From NCBI RefSeq assembly GCF_900060185.1, contig NZ_FIZY01000009.1, positions 62,001 to 126,000 on the forward strand: DNA of 64,000 bases. The letters run 5' to 3'. Numbering within the stretch: position 1 is the stretch's first letter; each line of letters starts with the position of its first letter. The position numbers were made by a program, and so were the translations under genes. The notes beneath the pieces were generated by a model, which did not search any database, was not told the DNA's origin, and saw only the letters and a program-made list of their open reading frames with translations. This document shows, piece by piece, positions 9,382 to 18,269 of this stretch. The stretch comes from Grimontia marina. GTDB lineage: Bacteria; Pseudomonadota; Gammaproteobacteria; Enterobacterales; Vibrionaceae.

Positions 9382-10908
9382 ATGACAGGCTCCCATGAAA
9401 TGATTGCATTGGATCTGGATAGCCAGATCCAACTTTTATCTAGAATTCAATTTCTTACCAGATTTAGCTCCAACCTTGTTCAGGTCACTGGTGAGTCGGG
9501 GGCGGGCAAAACGTGGCTCAGTGAACGATACCTCGAAAACTGGGCAAACGAACCTATCCAATCTCTTCTAATCTGTAATCCAAGCCAGCAGGATGCCCAA
9601 CATCGTGCCATTATTCTCAGGCAAATCGTGCGTGATGGTGTCTTCAATGAGCAGGATTCGATGCTACAAAGCCTTGATTACATGCTTGAAGGGCGCAGCG
9701 TTCATGCCTTGGTGGTGATTGATGATGCCCAGCGACTAAGTGCTAACCTGATTGCCGAGCTTTGGGCACTGGTGACTGAAGCGCAGCAGCGTGATAACTG
9801 GCAGATCAATATTCTGTTATTTAGTCTGCGTGGCAAGCTTAACAAATGGCTTCATAAAGTGTCCTATGGTCAGGGCGTGAAACCATTAGAGCTGGAGATC
9901 AGTCCGTTGGCTGATAATGAACGCGAAATGTTCATCGAAGTGATGATGGTTAGTCGTCAACTTGATGCTGCCCAAAGACGCGCGCTAAAACAAAAAGCGG
10001 CATCATTGCCTTCTTTACCCGGAGCCCTTCGTGGGCTGGAACAGCAGGAGACCGCTGCAATGGAAGAAAAGAAACGTCGTTCGCCCCTCCCTTTGATTTT
10101 GTTGGTGGTACTGCTGTTAGCATTGGGCGGTGGTTTGGTGTGGTGGGCGCTTAACTCGCAAGCCACGACAGAAGAAATGGCTGACTCTCCTTTGCCGGAT
10201 GGCGTGAAGGAGCTTTCTGCCATTGTTGATGAGAAAGAAAAAGAAATGGCCGCTCAGCAGGAAGGGGAGGGAAGTGGTGAACAAGCCCTGAACTCCAATG
10301 CTGAAGTGAGTGATGACAACGTGGCCTTGCCGGATAGTCCATCTGTAGAGGGTATGACAGTAGGTCGCCGTGATGAAAATCGCCGTATCGTCGTGCCTGA
10401 CCGTGTGGTCGATGCCATCATCGATGAGCAGGCTGTGGGAGGGGATGGTACTAACGCGGTTGAAGAGCCTCTTATCCCAGAATTGGTGCCGCCATCCGAA
10501 ACCACAGTGCGTGTTGAATCAACACAGCCTGAAGCGACAGTAGAAGTTGTGACTGAAGAAACTGAAGCGCTTGCGCCATTGTCACCACCAGCATCAAATG
10601 CTGATGTCCCTTTGGCGAACCAGTTGTTATTGACGGTTCCAGAATCGCGCTATGCCCTCCAACTTGCTGCTTTACAGTCCAAACAGGCTGTGACTGAGTT
10701 CTTACAGGAATATGCGATTGCTGATCGCGCACTGGTGTATGAAACCCGCCGCAACGGCGAGCCCTGGTTTATGGTGCTGTTGGGTGACTACGCATCGGTA
10801 GCTGATGCGCGCCGCGCAGAATTGCAGCTTCCGGCGAATATTCAGGCATTGACGCCTTGGGCCAAATCTTTCGTTCAGATCCACAAAGAAATCGGACTGG
10901 TTAACTAA
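9382..10908 (+). CDS. damX: DamX, SPOR-domain cell division protein
   Basis: DamX is a membrane protein recruited to the septal ring through its SPOR domain, which binds glycan strands lacking stem peptides. The ~508-aa product has a cytoplasmic AAA-type ATPase region with Walker A GESGAGKT at residues 37-44 and Walker B-like VVIDDAQ near 112-118. A transmembrane helix lies at about 235-258, then a long acidic, proline-containing linker, and a C-terminal SPOR domain from about residue 425 (YALQLAALQSKQAV...). ATG at 9382 is preferred over the in-frame TTG six bases upstream. It stands between aroB and dam, as in E. coli. Confidence 0.93.
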   Translation: MTGSHEMIALDLDSQIQLLSRIQFLTRFSSNLVQVTGESGAGKTWLSERYLENWANEPIQSLLICNPSQQDAQHRAIILRQIVRDGVFNEQDSMLQSLDYMLEGRSVHALVVIDDAQRLSANLIAELWALVTEAQQRDNWQINILLFSLRGKLNKWLHKVSYGQGVKPLELEISPLADNEREMFIEVMMVSRQLDAAQRRALKQKAASLPSLPGALRGLEQQETAAMEEKKRRSPLPLILLVVLLLALGGGLVWWALNSQATTEEMADSPLPDGVKELSAIVDEKEKEMAAQQEGEGSGEQALNSNAEVSDDNVALPDSPSVEGMTVGRRDENRRIVVPDRVVDAIIDEQAVGGDGTNAVEEPLIPELVPPSETTVRVESTQPEATVEVVTEETEALAPLSPPASNADVPLANQLLLTVPESRYALQLAALQSKQAVTEFLQEYAIADRALVYETRRNGEPWFMVLLGDYASVADARRAELQLPANIQALTPWAKSFVQIHKEIGLVN

Positions 10909-11010
10909 CCCGCCTTGATGAAGACAGGGCACGAATTTACGCTGATTGATGGTTAAAAATGAGATACAATCCGCCACCTTTCGAGCAGCAGTGGTGGTGG
11001 ATACACATTA

Positions 11011-11844
11011 ATGAAAAAGCATCGTGCCTTTCTTAAGTGGGCCGGAGGTAAGTATTCTCTGGTCGACGATATCCGCAAGCACCTGCCGGGAGAAAAAAAG
11101 CTGATTGAGCCATTTGTTGGCGCAGGTTCTGTATTTCTCAATACAGACTATGACCAATATCGTCTGGCTGACATCAATCCTGATCTCATCAATCTCTATA
11201 ATCTTCTCAAGCAGGAGCCAGAGCGTTACATCGAAGACGCCAAGCGCCTCTTTACGCAAGAGTACAACCAAAAGCCTGCGTACCTCGCTATCCGTGAAGA
11301 GTTTAACCAGAGTAAGGATCCTTATCTTCGTTCCCTTTACTTCCTGTATATGAACCGCCACGGCTTTAACGGCTTGTGTCGATATAACAAAAAAGGTGGC
11401 TTCAATGTGCCTTTTGGTTCTTACAAGAAACCTTACTTTCCTGAAGCTGAGCTCGAGTTTTTCTCTGAGAAAGCAAAGAAAGCGACCTTTGTGTGTGAAG
11501 GGTATCAGCAGAGTTTCAAAAGTGCCCGCCGTGGTAGCGTGATTTACTGCGATCCACCTTATGCGCCTCTGTCGACGACGGCCAACTTCACGACCTATGC
11601 AAGCGGCGGCTTCAGTTTGGACGACCAGGCATTGCTGGGTGAGTGGGCTCGTAAAGTGAGTATCGAGAAAAACATTCCGGTGCTGATTTCAAATCACGAT
11701 ACCGCACTGACCCGAAGCCTGTATCATGGCTCTCACTTCAATATGGTGAAAGTAAAACGCACTATTAGTCGCAATGGTGGTGGGCGTAACAAAGTGGATG
11801 AACTGCTGGCACTGTTTGCACCTGACGTATCAGAGCTTCTTTAA
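11011..11844 (+). CDS. dam: DNA adenine methylase (GATC-specific)
   Basis: Dam transfers a methyl group from S-adenosylmethionine to the N6 of adenine in GATC. It serves mismatch repair, replication timing and gene regulation, and is essential in Vibrio cholerae. The 277-aa protein carries the SAM-binding motif FVGAGSVFLN near residues 34-43 and the catalytic DPPY at 181-184, plus the N-terminal KWAGGK segment. It is downstream of damX after a 102-bp gap, so an internal promoter is possible. Its stop overlaps by four bases the stop region of a convergent DUF2970 gene. Confidence 0.97.
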   Translation: MKKHRAFLKWAGGKYSLVDDIRKHLPGEKKLIEPFVGAGSVFLNTDYDQYRLADINPDLINLYNLLKQEPERYIEDAKRLFTQEYNQKPAYLAIREEFNQSKDPYLRSLYFLYMNRHGFNGLCRYNKKGGFNVPFGSYKKPYFPEAELEFFSEKAKKATFVCEGYQQSFKSARRGSVIYCDPPYAPLSTTANFTTYASGGFSLDDQALLGEWARKVSIEKNIPVLISNHDTALTRSLYHGSHFNMVKVKRTISRNGGGRNKVDELLALFAPDVSELL

Positions 11845-12053
11845 TTTGGTGTGATGAGCGAAACCAAGCCCATTAACCCCAGCACAAACACAGCGACAAA
11901 CACAAAACCGACAATGATATAAGGCACCATACTGGCTTGCTGAAAATCCCGTTGTCGGTTTTTGTCTGACTGCACGCCAAACATAGCCGCAAATACGCTT
12001 TTCACCACATCCGCCATGCCCACTTTTTCCTGCTTCGCTTTTTCGTTATCCAT
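11841..12053 (-). CDS. Small DUF2970 family membrane protein
   Basis: This 70-aa protein has a charged N terminus, the family signature KSVFAAMFGVQSDKNRQRDFQ (residues 19-38 region) and one C-terminal transmembrane helix (about 46-66). These features match the DUF2970 family of small inner-membrane proteins found across gammaproteobacteria. Its function is unknown. It is convergent with dam, and the two stop codons overlap within four bases with no room for a terminator. The gene is real on family grounds despite its small size. Confidence 0.85.
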   Translation of the reverse strand: MDNEKAKQEKVGMADVVKSVFAAMFGVQSDKNRQRDFQQASMVPYIIVGFVFVAVFVLGLMGLVSLITPN

Positions 12054-12255
12054 GAGTTATCTTCACCAGTCATGTTGATTAGTCCCAGCTTATAACAAGG
12101 TTAAGCTGGCCGTCTGTCCCAGCTTCAAAATTCAGAGGTTATGGTTTGAATCAGAGGATCTGATAAGACAGACGCCATGCGATCGGGTAGAATTGCGCCA
12201 AATTTCAGGTAATCGCTACGCCCGGCAAATGGGTACTTTACATTGAGGCTATAGG

Positions 12256-12930
12256 ATGAAGGATTTTCTCATTGCGCCGTCGATCCTCTCGGCGGACTTT
12301 GCACGTTTAGGTGAAGACGTTGAACGCGTGTTGGCAGCAGGTGCTGACGTGGTGCATTTCGACGTGATGGACAACCATTATGTACCGAACCTCACCTTTG
12401 GTGCGCCAATCTGTAAAGCGCTGCGTGACTACGGCATTACTGCGCCAATCGACGTTCATCTCATGGTGAAGCCGGTTGACCGTATTATCCCAGATTTTGC
12501 CAAAGCCGGTGCCAGCATGATTACCTTCCACGCGGAAGCGAGCGAGCACATTGACCGCAGCCTGCAACTGATTAAAGAGCATGGCTGTCAGGCAGGTTTG
12601 GTGTTTAACCCTGCGACCCCACTGCACTATCTTGACCACGTGATGGACAAGCTCGACATGATTCTACTGATGTCTGTGAACCCGGGTTTTGGCGGCCAAT
12701 CCTTCATTCCTGAAACCCTGAACAAACTGCGCGAAGTGCGTCGTCGTATTGACGAAAGTGGTCGCGATATCCGCCTCGAAATCGACGGCGGCGTGAAAGT
12801 AGATAACATCCGCGAAATCGCAGAAGCGGGCGCTGACATGTTTGTGGCGGGCTCAGCAATCTTCGGTCAGCCTGATTACAAAGCCGTTATCGATGAAATG
12901 CGCGCGGAACTGAGCAAAGTAGGAAAATAA
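12256..12930 (+). CDS. rpe: Ribulose-phosphate 3-epimerase
   Basis: Rpe interconverts ribulose 5-phosphate and xylulose 5-phosphate in the pentose phosphate pathway. The 224-aa TIM-barrel protein shows the N-terminal [14 protein letters not shown], the metal/active-site segments [12 protein letters not shown] and DVHLMV, the [12 protein letters not shown] loop, and EIDGGV near the C terminus. The order rpe-gph-trpS is conserved with E. coli; gph begins 3 bases after the stop. The upstream gap (12054-12255) contains a weak hairpin but no obvious regulatory element. Confidence 0.97.
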   Translation: MKDFLIAPSILSADFARLGEDVERVLAAGADVVHFDVMDNHYVPNLTFGAPICKALRDYGITAPIDVHLMVKPVDRIIPDFAKAGASMITFHAEASEHIDRSLQLIKEHGCQAGLVFNPATPLHYLDHVMDKLDMILLMSVNPGFGGQSFIPETLNKLREVRRRIDESGRDIRLEIDGGVKVDNIREIAEAGADMFVAGSAIFGQPDYKAVIDEMRAELSKVGK

Positions 12931-12933
12931 ACC

Positions 12934-13632
12934 GTGACGGTAAACTTTGACGATATCAAATACATTGCATTTGACCTTGATGGAACCTTGGTAGACAGCG
13001 TACCGGATCTGGCGGAAGGTATTCGCATGGCATTGGCAGATCACGACCTCCATACAGTGACCGACAATGAAGTGCGAAACTGGATTGGTAACGGTGCAGA
13101 AATCATGCTGAAGCGTGCCCTGAGCCAGAACGTGACCATCAAACCCGATATTGATGAAGCGCTCTATCAGAAAGTCCGTGAACGTTTTGACTTTCACTAT
13201 GCCAATAACGGCCACGACAAAACCATCGTCTACCCGGGCGTAAAAGAAACCCTGGCTGAACTGAAAGCGGCGGGTTACACCCTCGGAGTTGTCACGAACA
13301 AACCTTATCAGTTTGTGCCAGAGATCCTGACCGACCTCAATCTGGCGCAGTTCTTTACTGATGTGATCGGTGGCGATTCCTTGCCAACCAACAAACCGGA
13401 CCCAGAAGGCCTTTTTAGCCTGCGCGACAAGCACAGCCTGAGCAACGAAAACATGCTGATGGTGGGCGATTCGAAAAACGATATCCTCGCCGCGAAAAAT
13501 GCAGGTTACGTTTCTGTAGGCCTGACTTACGGATATAACTATGGTGAGCCAATCAGCGACAGTGCACCGGAATTTGTCGCTGACCACTTCAACCAGCTTT
13601 TAACGGTTCTCAGCACCGAAAAAACAGCGTAA
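12934..13632 (+). CDS. gph: Phosphoglycolate phosphatase
   Basis: Gph is a HAD-family phosphatase that removes phosphoglycolate formed during DNA repair of 3'-phosphoglycolate ends. The 232-aa protein carries the HAD motif I FDLDGTLVDS near residues 11-20, the motif II threonine in VVTNKP, and motif III/IV in MVGDSKNDILAA. It starts with GTG, three bases after rpe, so the two are probably translationally coupled. trpS follows after 78 bases. Confidence 0.96.
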   Translation: MTVNFDDIKYIAFDLDGTLVDSVPDLAEGIRMALADHDLHTVTDNEVRNWIGNGAEIMLKRALSQNVTIKPDIDEALYQKVRERFDFHYANNGHDKTIVYPGVKETLAELKAAGYTLGVVTNKPYQFVPEILTDLNLAQFFTDVIGGDSLPTNKPDPEGLFSLRDKHSLSNENMLMVGDSKNDILAAKNAGYVSVGLTYGYNYGEPISDSAPEFVADHFNQLLTVLSTEKTA

Positions 13633-13710
13633 ATTAAAGCTTCGACTATTTTCTCGAAATGACAGCCAGCAGTGATGCTGGCTGAATTGACTGACAGGAA
13701 CAGAAAGAAC

Positions 13711-14727
13711 ATGAGTAATCCTACGACCAAACCCATTGTACTTAGCGGTGTTCAGCCATCTGGCGAACTCAGTATCGGCAACTACATTGGAGCTTTGCGT
13801 CAGTGGGAGCAGATGCAGGATGATTACGATTGCCAATACTGCATCGTAGACCTGCACGCGATCACTGTTCGTCAGGAAGCAGAAAAGCTGCGTGAAGCGA
13901 CGCTGGACTCACTGGCACTGTGCTTGGCTGTAGGCGTAACCCCAGAGAAAAGTAACCTTTTCATCCAGTCTCACGTGCCTGAGCATGCGCAACTGGGTTG
14001 GGTTTTGAACTGCTACACCCAAATGGGTGAGCTGAACCGCATGACCCAGTTCAAGGACAAATCAGCACGCCACGCGGAAAACATCAACGCCGGTCTGTTT
14101 GGTTATCCTGTACTGATGGCGGCGGATATTTTGTTGTATCAAGCGAATCAGGTGCCAGTCGGTAACGATCAGAAACAACACCTGGAACTAGCGCGCGATA
14201 TCGCGACCCGTTTCAACAACGTGTATGGCGAGGTATTCACAGTACCAGAACCTTACATCCCACAAGTGGGTGCACGTGTGATGAGCCTGCAGGATCCGAC
14301 CAAGAAGATGTCGAAGTCGGATGATAACCGCAACAACGTGATTGGCCTGCTGGAAGACCCGAAAGCGATCGCCAAGAAAATCAAACGTGCAGTGACTGAC
14401 TCCGATGAGCCACCACGAGTGCTGTTTGATATTGAAAATAAACCGGGTGTTGCCAACCTGATGGGCCTGATGTCAGTCGCGACGGGTAAAACCTTTGCTG
14501 AAATCGAAGCGGAATACGAAGGCAAGATGTATGGTCATCTTAAGACAGATACAGCCGATGCAGTGGTTGCGATGTTGGAGCCGGTGCAAACCCGCTATCA
14601 GGAATTCCGCGCTGATCGTACTTACCTGGATCAGGTAATGAAAGCCGGTTCAGAAAAAGCGTCTTCACGCGCTGCTGAAACACTGAAAAAAGTGTACGAA
14701 GCAGTAGGCTTTGTTGCTCGCCCATAA
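13711..14727 (+). CDS. trpS: Tryptophanyl-tRNA synthetase
   Basis: TrpS is a class I aminoacyl-tRNA synthetase that charges tRNA(Trp). The chosen ATG gives 338 aa and the N terminus [13 protein letters not shown], close to E. coli TrpS (334 aa); an upstream in-frame start is not supported. The HIGH-type signature is PSGELSIGN (residues 16-24) and the KMSKS loop is at about 199-203. It is last in the rpe-gph-trpS group and is followed by a good terminator. Confidence 0.97.
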   Translation: MSNPTTKPIVLSGVQPSGELSIGNYIGALRQWEQMQDDYDCQYCIVDLHAITVRQEAEKLREATLDSLALCLAVGVTPEKSNLFIQSHVPEHAQLGWVLNCYTQMGELNRMTQFKDKSARHAENINAGLFGYPVLMAADILLYQANQVPVGNDQKQHLELARDIATRFNNVYGEVFTVPEPYIPQVGARVMSLQDPTKKMSKSDDNRNNVIGLLEDPKAIAKKIKRAVTDSDEPPRVLFDIENKPGVANLMGLMSVATGKTFAEIEAEYEGKMYGHLKTDTADAVVAMLEPVQTRYQEFRADRTYLDQVMKAGSEKASSRAAETLKKVYEAVGFVARP

Positions 14728-14746
14728 TCATCGCTTAGAATATTGG

Positions 14747-14776
14747 AAAAAGCAGCAAGAAATCGCTGCTTTTTTT
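14747..14776 (+). terminator. Rho-independent terminator after trpS
   Basis: A 10-bp stem (AAAAAGCAGC with GCTGCTTTTT) closes an 8-base loop and runs into a tract of seven Ts. It lies 20 bases after the trpS stop. Confidence 0.88.
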
Positions 14777-14932
14777 ATTTTCGCTGCGATTTCCTCCACG
14801 TTCGCCTTCAATTCCTCCTCCTTATCGTAATTTTTGTTGTTATCCGAAATTGTTGATTTCTGAACGCTGTCCTAATTGTTGACTGCTATGTCAGCATTGA
14901 TATACAAACTTGGGCTTCCCATCACGTAAATG

Positions 14933-14946
14933 ACATGTCGACATGT
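14933..14946. promoter_or_regulatory. Perfect 14-bp palindrome upstream of the nuclease gene
   Basis: ACATGTCGACATGT is its own reverse complement and sits 47 bases before the start of the secreted nuclease. Its size and position suggest a dimeric-repressor or activator operator. I cannot assign a regulator. The Vibrio cholerae orthologue xds is PhoB-controlled, but the sequence here does not show the 11-bp-spaced Pho box direct repeats. Confidence 0.4.
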
Positions 14947-14993
14947 TAAATCATTTGCAGTGTTTATGACTTCAATCGCAATAAGGACGGCAA

Positions 14994-17810
14994 ATGAAGA
15001 TCTTTACATGGAGCCCTTTGGCTCTGGCTCTCAGTGCAGCACTTCCTGCCAGTGCTGATATCATCATTACAGAATATGTCGAAGGTTCCTCTAACAATAA
15101 AGCTATCGAACTGACCAATACCGGGCTAGTGGATGCTTCTCTCGACAATCTCTCGCTCAGACTGGCTTTCAACGGTGCCACCAGCTTTGGTAACACGATT
15201 GCGCTTTCAGGCACTCTGGCGGTAGGTGAAAGTTATGTCGTTGCCAACAGCAGTGCGACAGCTGATGTTACCGGTGTTAGCCAGCAAACTACTGGTTCCC
15301 TCTCTTTCAGTGGCAATGATGTGGTGGCGTTGGTCGATGAAAATGACAATGTGCTCGACAGCCTTGGCCAACTCGGTAACAGCAGCAACTATGGCAAAGA
15401 TGTCACGCTGCGTCGCATAGAAGGCAGCACCGGACGTGCAGATGCGTCTTCGGCGTTTGATGCCTCAGATGAATGGCAGTCTTTTGCTCAGAACACTTTT
15501 GATGGCCTGGGTTGCAGCGGCGTTGATGCCTGTGATGGCGGTGGTGGAGGTGGCAATACCTTCAGCTGTGAAGGCGAGACCCTTACACCGACTTACACAA
15601 TTCAAGGCAGTGGCGATCGCAGCCCTCTGGTACCGGACGGTAGCTTTGAGGCAGAAGGTACTTATTACGTGGAAGGCGTAGTGACGGCCGTGACTGAAAG
15701 TCTCTACAAGGGTTTCTGGCTGCAGGATGCCGCAGGCGATGGCGATAGCGCAACGTCTGACGGCTTGTTCATCTTTACGGGCGATGCACCGCAGGGCATC
15801 GAGCTGGGTATGCAGGTCTGTGTAGCCGGTAAAGTGAAAGAATTCTTCAATCTCACAGAGCTGGATGCTTCTGACAAGCAGTGGGAAGTGATTGATACGG
15901 TCGGAGAACTGCCGGTCACTGAATTTGCAGTTGAAGAAGGCGAGTCCTTGGATGAAGCACTGGAACGCCATGAAGGAATGAAAGTGCGTCTGACGCAGGA
16001 AAGCGATTTGGTCGTCACCCGTAACTTTGGCTTCGATTACGACGCTTTCCGCAACAATATGGTGCTATCGCATGAAGCGCCAAACTTCAAACCGACCCAG
16101 CTTTATATTGCAGGCTCTGACGAAGCGGCAGCATTGGCCGCGGCCAATGACACTAACCAGTTGTTTGTGGAATCTGACCGCAAAGCGCCAGACGGTGTCG
16201 TGCCTTACTTCCCGGGTCTGGATGCTGAGCAAGGTTATATCCGTGTTGGCGATACCGTCACCAACCTTGAAGGTGTGATTGGTTACAGCTTCAGTGATTA
16301 CCGTCTTGTGGTGACCAATGAGCTGGTGGCGAGTGACTTCGTGCGAGAAGAAGACCGCACCGCAGCGCCTGAAGCGTTTGCCGAGACTAACCTGAAAGTG
16401 GCCAGCTTCAACGTACTGAATTACTTCACCAGTGCGAGTGCCATTGGTGGCGATCTCAACGTGACCTGTCAGGATCAAGCAGATGCTGATGCTTCCCGTG
16501 GTTGTAACCGTGGTACCAAAGACGCCGCGGAGTTCGCGCTGCAGCAGGCGAAAATCGTCAATGCATTGACCGCCATGGATGCAGACATCGTTGGCCTGAT
16601 GGAAATCGAAAATAACGGTTTCGGTGAAAATGGAGCACTGGCAAATTTGGTGACTGAGCTGAACGCCCAGTTTGCTGATGAAGCTGATCACTACGCGTAT
16701 GTGACCCCTGCAGAAGCCGATTTGACCGAAGGTGCATTCCTTGGCAGTGACGCCATTCAGGTGGCGCTGATTTACCGTCCAGCGCGCGTAGAGTTGAAAG
16801 GTGATGCCATGGTGATCCGTATGCCTGAGCAACACATCAGCGGCGAAAGCCCTGACGGCGAAACCCGCCAGTTGGATAAATTCCAGCGCGACAGCCTGAT
16901 GCAATCTTTCAACCTAAAACGCGGTGAAACCCTGTCTATTGCGGTCAGCCACTTTAAGTCGAAAGGTTCTGGTTGTTACGAGGATTGGGTTGCTGGTGAG
17001 TTTAGTGACGATCCGGCCGATCTTCAGGGGCGTTGTAATGAGTTCCGCGTTTCTGCCGCAGAAACGTTAGGTCACACTCTGGCAGGCGTGAAGGGCGATG
17101 TGATTGCGCTGGGTGATTTCAATGCCTATGCGCAGGAAGATCCAATGCGCGTGATGACCGATTACGACGCGAACACTGCTGAGCGTAAGATTGTGACTGC
17201 AGCAGGGACTTCAATTGCTGGTGAAACACTGGATGAAACCGCAAGAGAAGTGGGCGACGGTTTTGGTTATATCAACCTCGCAAGCTATACGCTGGGTGAC
17301 GAAGCATTCTCTTATACCTTCGATGGAGAGCTGGGCAGTCTTGACCATGCGGTGGGTAATGCCAGCGTTCTGGAGAAAGTCGCTGGTGTGGAAGACTGGC
17401 ATATCAACTCGGTGGAAAGCACACTGTTTGAGTATTCAGGACGCTTCACCGGCGATTTGGTCAAGTCAACCAACCCGTACTCGTCGTCAGATCATGATCC
17501 GGTGATTGTGAGCCTTTACTATCCAGACAAGCCACAGAAGTTTAAGCTTCGCTTCAAGAACAAGAGCATCTTCTGGGTTCAACCGACGGTGAACGGTTAT
17601 GTAGATAAAGACCGCCCATGGCTACGTTGGAAAACCCACCGCAAATACACCCAAAAAAGTGATTTCCTGAAAGACTTTGGCGTCAGCTACGGCGACACAG
17701 TGGAACTGGGTTACCGACTCTGGGGGATTATTGACATTCCATGTGGAGAAGTAGCACTGGAAAAAAATACACGCGCAGTGTTTAAAAGATTCCAGTGTAA
17801 GATCAAATAA
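14994..17810 (+). CDS. Secreted multi-domain extracellular nuclease (ExeM/Xds type)
   Basis: A 938-aa exported protein of the family that includes Shewanella ExeM and Vibrio cholerae Xds, which degrade extracellular DNA for phosphate supply and biofilm turnover. Layout: signal peptide (about 1-21, ending ASA), lamin-tail domain (about 22-175), a poly-Gly linker, a YhcR-type OB-fold domain (about 190-310), and an endonuclease/exonuclease/phosphatase domain from ~466. Catalytic-type residues are Glu537 in MEIENN, Asp708 and Asn710 in GDFNAY, and His834 in SSDHDP. The last ~90 residues form a basic, Trp/Arg-rich tail. It ends in KRFQCKIK and shows no GlyGly-CTERM anchor, so I expect a freely secreted enzyme. 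A strong terminator follows. Confidence 0.9.
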   Translation: MKIFTWSPLALALSAALPASADIIITEYVEGSSNNKAIELTNTGLVDASLDNLSLRLAFNGATSFGNTIALSGTLAVGESYVVANSSATADVTGVSQQTTGSLSFSGNDVVALVDENDNVLDSLGQLGNSSNYGKDVTLRRIEGSTGRADASSAFDASDEWQSFAQNTFDGLGCSGVDACDGGGGGGNTFSCEGETLTPTYTIQGSGDRSPLVPDGSFEAEGTYYVEGVVTAVTESLYKGFWLQDAAGDGDSATSDGLFIFTGDAPQGIELGMQVCVAGKVKEFFNLTELDASDKQWEVIDTVGELPVTEFAVEEGESLDEALERHEGMKVRLTQESDLVVTRNFGFDYDAFRNNMVLSHEAPNFKPTQLYIAGSDEAAALAAANDTNQLFVESDRKAPDGVVPYFPGLDAEQGYIRVGDTVTNLEGVIGYSFSDYRLVVTNELVASDFVREEDRTAAPEAFAETNLKVASFNVLNYFTSASAIGGDLNVTCQDQADADASRGCNRGTKDAAEFALQQAKIVNALTAMDADIVGLMEIENNGFGENGALANLVTELNAQFADEADHYAYVTPAEADLTEGAFLGSDAIQVALIYRPARVELKGDAMVIRMPEQHISGESPDGETRQLDKFQRDSLMQSFNLKRGETLSIAVSHFKSKGSGCYEDWVAGEFSDDPADLQGRCNEFRVSAAETLGHTLAGVKGDVIALGDFNAYAQEDPMRVMTDYDANTAERKIVTAAGTSIAGETLDETAREVGDGFGYINLASYTLGDEAFSYTFDGELGSLDHAVGNASVLEKVAGVEDWHINSVESTLFEYSGRFTGDLVKSTNPYSSSDHDPVIVSLYYPDKPQKFKLRFKNKSIFWVQPTVNGYVDKDRPWLRWKTHRKYTQKSDFLKDFGVSYGDTVELGYRLWGIIDIPCGEVALEKNTRAVFKRFQCKIK

Positions 17811-17828
17811 ACTTCAACTTATCCAGCC

Positions 17829-17855
17829 ACAGGCTCCCGCGGGAGCCTGTTTTTT
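17829..17855 (+). terminator. Strong rho-independent terminator after the nuclease
   Basis: A perfect 22-bp inverted repeat (arms ACAGGCTCCCG and CGGGAGCCTGT, abutting) is followed by six Ts, 18 bases after the stop codon. Confidence 0.92.
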
Positions 17856-17868
17856 CCACCCTTTTAAT

Positions 17869-17957
17869 GGGTTGCCCGAAGAATCTAGACTAAGCTTTAG
17901 AGGTGTCTCAATATCAAGGCGATGTCTTGTATTTGTGATGTCATGTGTCGGGCACCC
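17869..17957. repeat. Imperfect inverted repeat between nuclease terminator and mobile element
   Basis: Arms GGGTTGCCCGA (17869-17879) and TCGGGCACCC (17948-17957) pair over 10 bp with one bulged T. The 68-bp interior contains two copies of GATGTC. There is no coding potential. It may be a remnant of another small element or only a chance repeat. Confidence 0.3.
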
Positions 17958-17981
17958 AAGCGTTTCCGGTTGTCTGGGCAT

Positions 17982-18235
17982 TAGGGTCTGTTGACCTTTG
18001 GTGATGATTTTTGCAGCAGTTAGTGGGGACTTTATACAAGGCAGAGGCTTTGCTGTGTGGCTGGCCCACATGAGAAGCCGATAACGCAGGAGAAAGTTCC
18101 CACAAACGCTGCCCTAAGCGTTTTATGCTTTGTTGAGGTGTATTTGCTTAGAATAACTAGGCGGCACACACCTCGCCGCGCCTAAAACGCTTAGGGATAG
18201 AACGAAATTTAACCACCAAAGGTCAACAGACCCTA
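17982..18235. mobile_element. MITE-like non-autonomous element with TA-flanked 21-bp terminal inverted repeats
   Basis: Two perfect 21-bp inverted repeats bound the element: the left one at 17983-18003 begins AGGGTCTGTTGACC, and the right one lies at 18214-18234. A TA dinucleotide stands on each side (17982-17983 and 18234-18235; the A/T is shared with the repeat), as expected for a TA-targeting transposase. The interior has no ORF and folds into two hairpins. The first pairs GTGGGGACTTT (18023) with AAAGTTCCCAC (18093). The second pairs CCCTAAGCGTTTTA (18112-18125) exactly with 18183-18196 and contains a nested GAGGTGT/ACACCTC pair. No transposase is in the window, so the mobilising family is unassigned. 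The element ends 34 bases before the sensor-kinase-like gene. Confidence 0.82.
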
Positions 18236-18269
18236 GTGAGGCATCACCTTTTTGGCTTCGGAAGCTTTC

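Noticed and set aside
12085-12109. Hairpin CCAGCTTA/TAAGCTGG upstream of rpe as a terminator or riboswitch
   Set aside because: No T tract on either strand and no larger conserved fold visible; short stem likely by chance.
12853-13587. A 244-codon minus-strand frame opposite gph
   Set aside because: It lies wholly antisense to gph and rpe, which are unmistakable; long shadow frames are common opposite such genes.
14881-14946. Pho box for PhoB control of the nuclease
   Set aside because: TGTCA-like pieces occur, but not as two 7-mers at 11-bp spacing; the clear signal there is a palindrome instead.
16065-16904. A 279-codon minus-strand frame opposite the nuclease
   Set aside because: Antisense to a well-supported catalytic domain, Cys/His-rich nonsense composition, no start context.
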